Below are positions 9,001-16,143 of a stretch of DNA of 64,000 nt, piece after piece. The translations under genes were made by a program, and so were the position numbers. Location: positions 6,882,001-6,946,000 of the forward strand of contig NZ_LN850107.1 in NCBI RefSeq assembly GCF_900070365.1. The letters run 5' to 3'. Under the pieces are notes generated by a model. That model searched no databases and was not told the DNA's origin. It saw only the letters and a program-made list of their open reading frames with translations. The number at the start of each line of letters is the position of its first letter. Position 1 is the stretch's first letter. The stretch is from Alloactinosynnema sp. L-07 (GTDB lineage Bacteria; Actinomycetota; Actinomycetes; Mycobacteriales; Pseudonocardiaceae).

Positions 9001-9284
9001 AGTTGGCGACAGCGTATGGCGCGTTCGCCGAGGACGGCCTCGGTCGCGAGCCGGGTGGCGCGCGGCTGCTCTATGTGGCGAAGAAGAGTCGCGGGAAGGC
9101 GACCGAACGCGATCAGCAACCGTTGCAGGGCGAGATGATCGACCACTGGATGACGATCGTGCGGGACGCGGCCGGGTCGATGGTCGGCCCGGAGTACAGC
9201 GCCTTCGAGAACCCCGACTGTCCCCGGTGTCCGGTGCGTTTCACCTGTCCGCTGCATCCCAGCGGCAGGCAAGTGACCGAGTAG
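6081..9284 (+). CDS. adnA: AdnA: helicase-nuclease subunit for double-strand break resection
   Basis: The product has 1067 residues; GTG 6081 is followed immediately by an alternative ATG at 6084. It is a UvrD-like motor domain fused to a RecB-type nuclease, the AdnA architecture. The Walker A is GGPGTGKT (49-56). Motif II reads VDDAQHLD near 274-281, with Asp in place of the usual Glu. The nuclease core is GRVDRL near 936, DIKTGK (951-956) and QLAVYQLA near 970. Cysteines 828, 1047, 1050 and 1056 match the C...CxxCx5C pattern of iron-sulphur nucleases such as AddB. AdnA pairs with AdnB to unwind and cut DNA ends for recombination. adnB follows after an intervening small gene. Confidence 0.93.
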   Translation: MMQSGVAAGKTPLAPRLVRRPAAARQAAQWGEDAQRVLAGADGFVRVLGGPGTGKTTLLAEVAADRVLRGGVDPEQLLVLTGSRRAATDLRSRITALLTDPDGGVSRTVREPLVRTVHSYAFAVLRIQAMLHDEPGPRLLTGPEQDTVIRELLEGDVEFGGKYWPERLRPALGVAGFAEELRDLLLRAAERGLGPEDLITLGKREDRDEWVAAGRFGRQYEEVTLLHGASDSAIAHTTAPALDAAELVASALLAFETDDELLAAERARVRYLLVDDAQHLDPLQYRLLHRLGSAAKEFVVAGDPDQSIFSFRGADPGLLRDAEPQGGTIVLTPGRRMAPAVRRAVSQLAARLPGAGQRRVDKSRDKGGTVLVRLHASSAAEAGWVADQLRRAHLLDGIPWSEMAVLVRSATRSVPVLHRALAAAGVPVAAPGDELPLAQQPAVRPFLALLRCAAVPALLDPAMAAMLLSSQLGGADPLALRRLRRGLRRLEQAAGGDKSSDELLVEVLTDDDRLTALEPAEVGPVRRVSTLLSAARKGIAEGVGLEQILWDVWQGSGLETRWVATAARGGPVGAQADRDLDAIVALFHTAERYADRLPGSGVANFADHLIGHRIAGDTLAASAPHGEAVSVLTAHAAAGREWTVVAVPGVQEGAWPDLRLRGSLLGVERLVDLLAGVDHSETLSATAPLLAEERRLLLVAASRARGKLMVSAVRGEEEQPSRFLAELSGVEATDPEAESLIPVAEQERALVLADLVGELRQVVCDNGADRARRALAARQLARLAEANVPGANPDNWYGLPELSSLMPLRGKGEPVRVSPSTVEILAKCPLRWVVERHGGQDPVELAAVTGTLVHALAQAAASGATREELMSELDKAWSQVDAGAPWFSRREQQRVRAMVDTFLTWVRDTRGELTQVAVERDVSVDLPDGVTVRGRVDRLEADNEGRPVIVDIKTGKQPISVDDANAHPQLAVYQLATAYGAFAEDGLGREPGGARLLYVAKKSRGKATERDQQPLQGEMIDHWMTIVRDAAGSMVGPEYSAFENPDCPRCPVRFTCPLHPSGRQVTE

Positions 9285-9339
9285 CACACTCGAACAGGTG
9301 ATCGAGGTGTCGCGAAGTGGATTCCGCCGTTCGGCGGGG

Positions 9340-9345
9340 TAGATT
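9340..9345 (+). promoter_or_regulatory. Candidate -10 box (TAGATT) of the Uma2 gene, leaderless
   Basis: TAGATT ends 7 nt before the ATG at 9353, which would put transcription start on the start codon. There is no Shine-Dalgarno sequence before the ATG. The -35 region is not clear. Confidence 0.45.
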
Positions 9346-9352
9346 GGTCCGC

Positions 9353-9811
9353 ATGAGCTCGATCCGGCCCATTCGCGAGTATGACCCACCCATGCACATG
9401 TGTGCGCTGGGTCGGCTGTTCGCGCAGATCGATGCGCAGCTTTCCCCCGCGTGGCAGGTGTTCCCGAAAATCGGCGTGATCACCGACGGCGCCACGGTGC
9501 GCACTCCAGACCTCGTGATCGTGGCCGCGGACATCGATCGGGAGGCGCCGTCGGTCGAGGCGGCCCGCGTCGCCCTGGCCATCGAGATCATCTCGCCGGA
9601 ATCGGCGAGCGTCGACACCGACGTCAAGCCGTACGAATACGCCGACGCCCGGATCCCGTACTTCTGGCTGGTCGACCCGGTGCCGCCCGTCACCGTCACC
9701 GCGTACTCGTTGGCGGACACCGACTACGAGGAATCCCAGCGCGGAGAGGGGATCTTCGTCGTGTCGGAGCCGGTTCCGCTGCGGATCGACTTGGCAGCGC
9801 TGGCGCGATGA
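9353..9811 (+). CDS. Short Uma2-family (PD-(D/E)XK) nuclease-like protein
   Basis: The product has 152 residues from ATG 9353. The Uma2/DUF820 core is clear: TPDLVIVAAD near 54-63, AIEIISPESAS near 80-90, a DVKPYEYADARIP segment and a YFWLVDP strand. The family fold is a restriction-endonuclease-like PD-(D/E)XK, with acidic residues D56 and E82 and the lysine of the VKPYEY segment as likely active-site positions. Typical members have about 185-195 residues and begin with an RYELIDG strand; that N-terminal part is missing here. The gene is inserted between adnA and adnB, in the same direction, with a 13-nt gap to adnB. Whether it takes part in AdnAB function or is a passenger is unknown. Confidence 0.8.
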   Translation: MSSIRPIREYDPPMHMCALGRLFAQIDAQLSPAWQVFPKIGVITDGATVRTPDLVIVAADIDREAPSVEAARVALAIEIISPESASVDTDVKPYEYADARIPYFWLVDPVPPVTVTAYSLADTDYEESQRGEGIFVVSEPVPLRIDLAALAR

Positions 9812-9824
9812 CGAAGAGTCCACG

Positions 9825-12800
9825 GTGAGCCTGCCGCTGCCGGGGCTCGCGCTGGTCAGTCCCCGGGAGCTGGCCCACGAACTCGGCCTGCCCGCCCCCA
9901 CCCCCGAACAGTGCGAGGTCATCGCCGCCCCGCCCGAGCCCGCGCTGGTCGTGGCGGGCGCGGGCGCGGGCAAGACCGAGACCATGGCGGGCCGCGTGGT
10001 CTGGTTGGTGGCCAACGGTTTGGTGACGCCAGAACGCGTCCTCGGCCTCACGTTCACCCGCAAGGCCGCCCGCCAACTCGCCGACCGCGTCCGGTCGCGG
10101 CTGCGCAGGCTCGCCGGGGCGAAGCTGCTCGACAAGCTCGACCCGTCCGGTGAACGCCGGGCCGCCGTGTTCGCCGGCGAGCCGACAATCCTGACGTACC
10201 ACGCCTACGCGGGCCGGATCGTCGCCGAACACGGGCTGCGGCTGCCCGTCGAACCGGGCGCGCGGCTGCTCACCGAGACGGCGTCCTGGCAGCTCGCGCA
10301 CCGGGTCGTCGCGACGTGGGCGCAGGACCTGGAAACCGATCTGGTGCCCGCGACGATCACCAAGTATCTCCTGGCGCTGGCCGGGGAGCTGTCGGAACAC
10401 CTGGTCGACCCATCGGTGCTCGACCAGCACGCCGAGCGCGTGTGCTCGCTCATCGAGTCGGCGCCCCGGGCCAAGGGGCAGCGCGCCGACCTGTCGCAGG
10501 ACTTGCAGAAAGTCCTTGTCACACAACGCTTCCGGGTCGGGCTGCTCCCGCTGGTGGCCGCGTACTCCGATCGCAAGCGGCGCGAGGGCGCGGTCGACTT
10601 CGGCGACCAGATGTCGCTGGCCGCGCGACTCGCGGCCCTGCACATCGAGGTGGTGCGCGGCGAGCGCGAGCGGTTCGGCGCGGTCCTGCTCGACGAGTAC
10701 CAGGACACCGGCCATTCCCAGCGGGTGCTGCTGCGGTCGCTGTTCGGCAGCTCGATCGAACACCCGAACTCCGCGCCGATGCCGGTCACCTCGGTCGGCG
10801 ACCCGGCGCAGGCCATCTACGGCTGGCGCGGCGCCAGCGCGGCCAACCTGCCCCGCTTCACCACCGACTTTCCCCGTGCGCACAACGAAAAGCTCGCCCC
10901 GGCGACCCGCTATGGCCTGCTGACCAGCTTCCGCAACCCACCCGAGGTCCTCGACCTGGCGAACGCGGTGTCCGCGCCACTGCGCGCCCTCGGCTTGGAG
11001 GTTGACGAACTGCGGGCCCGTGACGGGGCTCCGTCCGGCGATATCCGGTTCGCCCTGCTGTCCGATGTGGACACCGAGGTGCAGTGGGTGGCCAACCAGG
11101 TCGCCGACCGCTGGCACGCCGCCGTCGAGGAACGCGAGAAACCGCCCACGGCCGCCGTCCTGGTCCGCCGCCGCGCCGACATGGCCGACCTCGCCACCGC
11201 GCTGCGCGAACGCGGGCTGCCGGTCGAGGTGGTCGGCCTCGGCGGCCTGCTCGACGAACCCGAGATCCGCGACCTGGTCAGCGCCCTGCGCGTGCTGATC
11301 GACCCGCTCGCGGGCACCGCCGCCGCGCGCCTGCTCACCGGCTCCCGCTGGCGCATCGGCGCGACCGACCTGGCCGCTTTGTGGGGGCGCGCGCGCAAGC
11401 TGGCCGACACGTTCGCAGGCGGCCCCGCCGCCGACGCGAGCCCCGGCGACGTGATCCCGGGGGAGGGCGTCGAGCAGGCTGGCCTGGTCGACGCGATCGA
11501 CGACCCCGGCCCCCGCGAGGCCTACTCCGAACTCGGCTACCAGCGCGTCCGCGCCCTCGGCTCGGAGCTGACCATGCTGCGCCGCAGGCTCGACCAGCCG
11601 CTGCCCGAGTTGGTCGCCGACGTCGAGCGCACCATGCAGCTCGACATCGAGGCCACCGCCCGGCGCGGCGGCGCGGGCCGGGCCCACCTCGACGCGTTCG
11701 CCGACGTCGTGGCCGACTACGCCAGGGCCAGCCCGTCGGCGAGCCTGGCCGCGTTGCTCGACTACCTGGCCATCGCCGAGGCCGCCGAGGACGGCCTCGA
11801 ACCCGGTGAGGTCGAGGTCGCCGAGGACCGCGTGCAGATCCTCACGGTCCACTCGGCCAAGGGCCTGGAGTGGGAGGTCGTCGCCGTGCCGCACCTGGTC
11901 CGCGACGTCTTCCCCAGCGGCAGGCGCGGCGGAAGCTGGCTCAGCACGGTCACCGAGTTGCCCGCCGACCTGCGCGGTGACGCCGTCGACCTGCCGAAGC
12001 TGAACCTGGAGAGCGCGGAGAACCGCAAAGAGGTCGAACAGGCCCTCAAGGCCCACAAAGAGGACTTCGCCGACCGCGGCCTGGTCGAGGAACGACGGCT
12101 GTTCTACGTCGCGCTGACCAGGTCGGAACGGTCGCTGCTGGTGTCGGGCCACTGGTGGGGCCGCACGGGCGCCAAGCCGCGCGGCCCGTCGGAGTTCCTG
12201 ACCGACCTGGCCGACCACGTCACCAAGCAGGACTGGCCCGCCGAGATCCTCGACGTCTGGGCCCAGGCCCCCGAGGAAGGCGCGGAGAACCCGCTGGCCA
12301 CCGCGGTCAAGACAGCCCAGTGGCCCGCCGACCCGCTGCGGGACCGCCGCCCCGACGTCAGCACCGGCGCCGCGCTCGTCCGCGCCGAACTCACCGCGCT
12401 GCGCGAGGGCGAGGTGTTCGACGACCCGGCCGACGACGCCGACGGCTGGGTCCGAGACACCGACGTGCTGCTGGCCGAGCGCGCCGCCGCGTCGGCCCGC
12501 CGCGAACAGGTCACACTGCCCGACCAGCTGTCGGTGAGTCAGCTGGTTGAACTCGCCGCCGACCCCGAGGCGCTGGCCCGCAGGCTGCGCCGCCCGCTGC
12601 CGTTCCCGCCCAATCCGGTGGCGCGGCGCGGTACCGCCTTCCACGCCTGGCTGGAGAAGCGGTTCGGCTCGCGCGCGCTGCTGGACCTCGACGAACTCCC
12701 CGGCGCGGCCGACGACACCGCCGCCCCCGACGACGACCTGGAGGCCCTGCGCGAGGCGTTCCTCGGCAGCGCGTGGGCCGACCGGGTGCCGCACGAGGTG

Positions 12801-13115
12801 GAGGTGCCGTTCTCCACCGAGATCGACGGCGTGGCCATCCGCGGCCGGATGGACGCGGTCTTCCTCGACGCCGACGGCGGCTGGACCGTAGTCGACTGGA
12901 AGACCGGCCACCTGCCGGACGACGACCGCCTGCCCGCGCTCACCATCCAGCTCGCGGCCTATCGTTTGGCCTGGTCAGCCCTGTCCCACACGCCGCTGGA
13001 CAAGGTCCGCGCCGCCTTCCACTACGTCCGCCCGGACACCACCCTGCGCCCGGCGGACCTGCTGGACGCCGACGGCCTGCGCTCCCTGCTGCGCTCGGTC
13101 CCCACGGCCGAGTGA
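9825..13115 (+). CDS. adnB: AdnB: helicase-nuclease subunit
   Basis: The product has 1096 residues from a GTG. It has a UvrD-like motor with Walker A GAGAGKT (45-51), canonical motif II DEYQD (290-294), motif III near GDPAQAIYGWRGA and motif V/VI near VQILTVHSAKGLEWE. A C-terminal RecB-type nuclease follows, with GRMDAVF near 1010, DWKTG (1024-1028) and QLAAYRLAW near 1046. It lacks the four-cysteine set seen in AdnA. Known work on the mycobacterial enzyme makes AdnB the main translocating motor, consistent with its intact motif II. AdnAB resects DNA double-strand breaks and replaces RecBCD/AddAB in actinomycetes. Confidence 0.93.
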   Translation: MSLPLPGLALVSPRELAHELGLPAPTPEQCEVIAAPPEPALVVAGAGAGKTETMAGRVVWLVANGLVTPERVLGLTFTRKAARQLADRVRSRLRRLAGAKLLDKLDPSGERRAAVFAGEPTILTYHAYAGRIVAEHGLRLPVEPGARLLTETASWQLAHRVVATWAQDLETDLVPATITKYLLALAGELSEHLVDPSVLDQHAERVCSLIESAPRAKGQRADLSQDLQKVLVTQRFRVGLLPLVAAYSDRKRREGAVDFGDQMSLAARLAALHIEVVRGERERFGAVLLDEYQDTGHSQRVLLRSLFGSSIEHPNSAPMPVTSVGDPAQAIYGWRGASAANLPRFTTDFPRAHNEKLAPATRYGLLTSFRNPPEVLDLANAVSAPLRALGLEVDELRARDGAPSGDIRFALLSDVDTEVQWVANQVADRWHAAVEEREKPPTAAVLVRRRADMADLATALRERGLPVEVVGLGGLLDEPEIRDLVSALRVLIDPLAGTAAARLLTGSRWRIGATDLAALWGRARKLADTFAGGPAADASPGDVIPGEGVEQAGLVDAIDDPGPREAYSELGYQRVRALGSELTMLRRRLDQPLPELVADVERTMQLDIEATARRGGAGRAHLDAFADVVADYARASPSASLAALLDYLAIAEAAEDGLEPGEVEVAEDRVQILTVHSAKGLEWEVVAVPHLVRDVFPSGRRGGSWLSTVTELPADLRGDAVDLPKLNLESAENRKEVEQALKAHKEDFADRGLVEERRLFYVALTRSERSLLVSGHWWGRTGAKPRGPSEFLTDLADHVTKQDWPAEILDVWAQAPEEGAENPLATAVKTAQWPADPLRDRRPDVSTGAALVRAELTALREGEVFDDPADDADGWVRDTDVLLAERAAASARREQVTLPDQLSVSQLVELAADPEALARRLRRPLPFPPNPVARRGTAFHAWLEKRFGSRALLDLDELPGAADDTAAPDDDLEALREAFLGSAWADRVPHEVEVPFSTEIDGVAIRGRMDAVFLDADGGWTVVDWKTGHLPDDDRLPALTIQLAAYRLAWSALSHTPLDKVRAAFHYVRPDTTLRPADLLDADGLRSLLRSVPTAE

Positions 13116-13150
13116 TCCAGCCCACCAAGTCGGCGCTGCCGTGTGACGGC

Positions 13151-13156
13151 TAACCT
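13151..13156 (+). promoter_or_regulatory. Candidate -10 box (TAACCT) of the leader ORF / K+ channel gene
   Basis: TAACCT lies 7 nt upstream of the GTG at 13164. If used, the transcript would begin at that GTG (leaderless). The matching -35 region is weak. Confidence 0.45.
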
Positions 13157-13163
13157 TCGGCGC

Positions 13164-13196
13164 GTGAGTCACAAGCGGGGGTCCGGCACCCAATGA
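13164..13196 (+). CDS. 10-residue leader peptide coupled to the K+ channel gene
   Basis: A GTG at 13164 opens a ten-codon ORF (MSHKRGSGTQ). Its TGA overlaps the ATG of the channel gene as ATGA. The -10 box above would make this GTG the first codon of the mRNA. A short leader that delivers ribosomes to the next start is a plausible reading, because the channel ATG has no strong Shine-Dalgarno apart from the CGGGGG run. Only sequence layout supports this; no expression evidence is available. Confidence 0.4.
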   Translation: MSHKRGSGTQ

Positions 13197-14254
13197 AGAG
13201 CAAGCGCAGGGCCACCGGGCTCAGCGACCGCGAGGAGTACGAGCTCGTCGGCATTCTGCGGATGCCGGAGAACGGCGTCAGCCCGGTCGCTTCGATCGTC
13301 CGCCGAATCGTCGGTGCGCTGCTCGCTCTGCTCGCCGCCGTCCTGATCGTCTACATCGACCGTGACGGCTACCGCGACGTCAACGACGACGGCATCTCGT
13401 TCCTCGACGCGGTCTACTACGCGACGGTCTCTCTCTCGACAACCGGCTACGGCGACATCACGCCCGCCAGCGACTCCGCGCGGCTCATCAACATCCTGGT
13501 GATCACCCCGCTGCGCATCCTGTTCCTTATCGTCCTGGTCGGCACGACACTGGCCGTGCTGACCGAGCGGTCCCGTCAGGCGTTCAAGATCCAAAGGTGG
13601 AGGTCCAAGGTGCGCGATCACGTGGTGGTCGTCGGCTATGGCACCAAGGGCCGCTCGGCGGTCAGCGCGGTGCTCTCCGACGGGGTCGAGCCGAGCCGCA
13701 TCGTCGTGGTCGACACCGACCAGGCCATGCTCGAAGCCGCGTCGCTGCTCGGGCTGGTGACGGTGCACGGTTCCGGCACCCGCTCGGACGTGTTGCGCGT
13801 GGCCGGGGTGCCGCGGTGCAAGTCGGTCGTCGTGGCCGCCAGCCGCGACGACTCGGCCGTCCTGATCACCCTGACCGCGCGCGAGATGGCGCCCAACGCG
13901 CAGATCGTGGCCGCCGTCCGGGAGACCGAGAACGTCCACCTGCTGCGCCAGTCCGGCGCCAACCAGGTCGTCGTGTCCAGCGAGACCGCGGGCCGCCTGC
14001 TCGGCATGGCCACCCACACCCCGACCGTGGTCGACATGGTCGAGGACCTGATCACCCCGGACGCGGGCCTGGCCATCTCCGAGCGCGAGATCGAGCAGTC
14101 CGAGATCGGCGGCTCCCCGCGCCACCTGCCCGACATCGTGCTGGGCCTGGTCCGCGGCGGAAAGCTCTACCGGGTCGACTCCTCAGAGGCCGACGCCATC
14201 GAAGCGGGCGACCGACTCCTCTACATCCGAAAAGTCACCCCCGCCGACGAGTGA
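13193..14254 (+). CDS. Potassium channel with RCK (TrkA-N) domain
   Basis: The product has 353 residues. A two-helix pore domain is visible: TM1 about 38-58, the selectivity filter TTGYGD at 83-88 and TM2 about 97-122. A cytoplasmic RCK/TrkA-N Rossmann domain begins about residue 142 (HVVVVGYGTKGRS), with VVDTDQA downstream as the nucleotide-binding acid. A C-terminal RCK-C-like segment follows (about 290-350). The protein should tetramerise in the membrane, conduct K+ and be gated by a ligand. It is the positional counterpart of Rv3200c, which also follows adnB. Confidence 0.92.
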   Translation: MKSKRRATGLSDREEYELVGILRMPENGVSPVASIVRRIVGALLALLAAVLIVYIDRDGYRDVNDDGISFLDAVYYATVSLSTTGYGDITPASDSARLINILVITPLRILFLIVLVGTTLAVLTERSRQAFKIQRWRSKVRDHVVVVGYGTKGRSAVSAVLSDGVEPSRIVVVDTDQAMLEAASLLGLVTVHGSGTRSDVLRVAGVPRCKSVVVAASRDDSAVLITLTAREMAPNAQIVAAVRETENVHLLRQSGANQVVVSSETAGRLLGMATHTPTVVDMVEDLITPDAGLAISEREIEQSEIGGSPRHLPDIVLGLVRGGKLYRVDSSEADAIEAGDRLLYIRKVTPADE

Positions 14255-14302
14255 CCTAACCGGTCATTCCGGGGAGGCCGCTTAGTCTGCAACTATCCGT
14301 GG

Positions 14303-14722
14303 GTGCGTCTGCCCGCTGAACTGCGACTGCCCGCCGCCCAAGCGGCCGGAGCGGCGCTGTTCAGCATCGTCGTGGCCGTCTTGATCTCCCTGACCGGCGC
14401 GCTCGGGCTCTGGTCGACCTCGGCCGACACCTGGCGCACCCAGGCGATCGTGGTCACCAGCGTGCCGTGCGGCGATCCCGGCCAGACCGAGGAAGTCACC
14501 TATCAGCGTGACGGCCGCGAGGAGCGCGCCCGGCTCGACGCCTGCGGCCACCTGCGCGGCGAGACGATCGAGATCGCCGTGGGCGACACCGTCAGCGTCG
14601 CGCGGGCCACGGCGGGCGCGCAGACCGACGCCCGGCCGATCGGCGTCATCCTGTGCGTGTTCGCGGGGATCGCGGGCGCCGGGTTCGCCGAGCTGTGGCG
14701 GCGGTCAGGCGACGTGCTCTGA
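14303..14722 (+). CDS. Small membrane protein, DUF3592-like
   Basis: The product has 139 residues from a GTG. Two membrane helices (about 12-37 and 110-132) flank an extracytoplasmic beta-rich segment with two cysteines (SVPCGDPGQTEEVTY and LDACGHL), which may form a disulphide. The topology and the segment resemble DUF3592 proteins. The function is unknown. Its 3' end overlaps the convergent metallopeptidase gene by 18 bp. Confidence 0.65.
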   Translation: MRLPAELRLPAAQAAGAALFSIVVAVLISLTGALGLWSTSADTWRTQAIVVTSVPCGDPGQTEEVTYQRDGREERARLDACGHLRGETIEIAVGDTVSVARATAGAQTDARPIGVILCVFAGIAGAGFAELWRRSGDVL

Positions 14723-16078
14723 GGCGATCACCCACGTGTTGCACTGGTAGGTCCGGTTCTTGGTGAACCCCTGCTCCTGCCACGCGCCGAAGTGCTGGGC
14801 GGTGCCGTGCGACGGCGAGGAGCGGGCGTAGCCGTCGGCGATCATCTCGCGGATCGTCGAGTCGGTGATCGAGCCGCCGCCGTGCTGGGCACCGGCGAAC
14901 CACATGCCGCTGAAGCACTGGGCCTCCAGCTCCAGCCTGCGCGACAGTTCCAGGCCCGCGGGGGACTGGTCGCCCGCCTCGTAGCGGGCCTGGCCGTAGG
15001 TCTGCATGATGCCGGTCATCGCCTGGATGTGGTGGGCGAACTCGTGGGCGAACACCGACAGGTAGCTGCCGGGCTTGTTGCCGACCCGGTCGGTGTGCAG
15101 GCCCGCGAACGGCATGTACAGCGTGTTGTCGCGCGAGCAGTAGAAGGCCGCCGCGTCCGCGCCACTGACCGAGCCGCACGGGCTCGACCAGCTCGTGCCA
15201 GCCGGGAACTTGAGGCCGGGGCGCTGGTAGGGCAGGTTCGCCCGGCTCAGCGCGGGCGTCCAGCCCTGTTCGAGGCAGGGCAGCGCGGCGGTGAAGTACG
15301 CCTGCGCGGCCTGCGGGTCGCTGCGCCACGCGGGCAGGTTGCAGGTCACGACGTTGACGCCGTTGTCGGTGCTGAAGATCGGGTTGTCGCCGAGCCGGTA
15401 GACCGGCTGCGGCTCCGGCGGCTGCGCGTTGGTCGTGGTGGCCGGGCGGGCCGTGGTCGTGGTCCGCGGCGGCCTGCTGTCGGCCGTCTCAGTGGTGGTC
15501 GTGGCCTCGGTGGTGGTGACGGTCGTCGTCGAGGTCTGGGACCGGGTGGACGTGCGCCGCGACGTGGTGGTCGTCGGGGTGGACGAGTCGGGCGCGGAGT
15601 AGCCGGGATCGGAGTCGCCGAGCGCGGGCGAGTTGTTCTTGCGCTGCTGGACGACCCCGAAGACGACGGCCGCGCCGACCAGCAGGGCCACCATGGCCAC
15701 CGCCAGGATCGGGCCCGCGTTCGACTTCTTCCTCGGCGGCGGATACATCGGCCACTGCGCCTGCGGCGCGAACCGCGGCGGGTGGCCGAACTGAGGCGGA
15801 CCGGCCTGCGGGGGACCGAACTGAGGCGGCCTTGTCTGGGCGAACGGTGGCGGCTGGGCGCCGAACTGGTTGCCGGGCCTGCCGCCCTGCGGTGGGCCGG
15901 GGTGGGGTGGAATTTGCGGCGGGCGCTGCGGTGGCTGTTGCCGCGGGTACTGCTGCTGGGGGTACGGCTGGGTCCGCTGTGGAGGCAGCGGCCGGGCGAA
16001 CGGCGGCGGCGACACCGGCCTGGGCGGCGGGTACGGCCGTTGTGGACGCCAAGGCCCCGTGGGCGGCTGAGTCATCAT
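14705..16078 (-). CDS. Membrane-anchored neutral zinc metallopeptidase (YpfJ family)
   Basis: The product has up to 457 residues; two adjacent ATGs (16078 and 16075) are possible. Residues 1-118 are a cytoplasmic proline/glutamine-rich tail, 121-143 a membrane helix, and about 150-215 a Thr/Ser/Pro-rich linker. The rest is a YpfJ-type (PF04228) catalytic domain outside the cell. The zinc motif HEFAHH lies near residue 344. Four or more cysteines in the domain (VVTCNLPAW, LPCLEQ, SPCGSV, FYCSRD) suggest disulphides. The physiological substrate is unknown. It is divergent from the DUF2207 gene. Confidence 0.88.
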   Translation of the reverse strand: MMTQPPTGPWRPQRPYPPPRPVSPPPFARPLPPQRTQPYPQQQYPRQQPPQRPPQIPPHPGPPQGGRPGNQFGAQPPPFAQTRPPQFGPPQAGPPQFGHPPRFAPQAQWPMYPPPRKKSNAGPILAVAMVALLVGAAVVFGVVQQRKNNSPALGDSDPGYSAPDSSTPTTTTSRRTSTRSQTSTTTVTTTEATTTTETADSRPPRTTTTARPATTTNAQPPEPQPVYRLGDNPIFSTDNGVNVVTCNLPAWRSDPQAAQAYFTAALPCLEQGWTPALSRANLPYQRPGLKFPAGTSWSSPCGSVSGADAAAFYCSRDNTLYMPFAGLHTDRVGNKPGSYLSVFAHEFAHHIQAMTGIMQTYGQARYEAGDQSPAGLELSRRLELEAQCFSGMWFAGAQHGGGSITDSTIREMIADGYARSSPSHGTAQHFGAWQEQGFTKNRTYQCNTWVIASEHVA

Positions 16079-16143
16079 TCCCCCGTAGCGAGATTCACAA
16101 GATCGCGGGTGAGCATATTGGCGCTCGGCTATCGTTCGCGGGC

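Noticed and set aside
9696..12911. A 1071-codon open frame on the minus strand opposite adnB
   Set aside because: The plus strand encodes a full helicase-nuclease with all motifs. The minus frame is a high-GC shadow rich in Gly, Arg, Val and Gln, with no recognisable domain.
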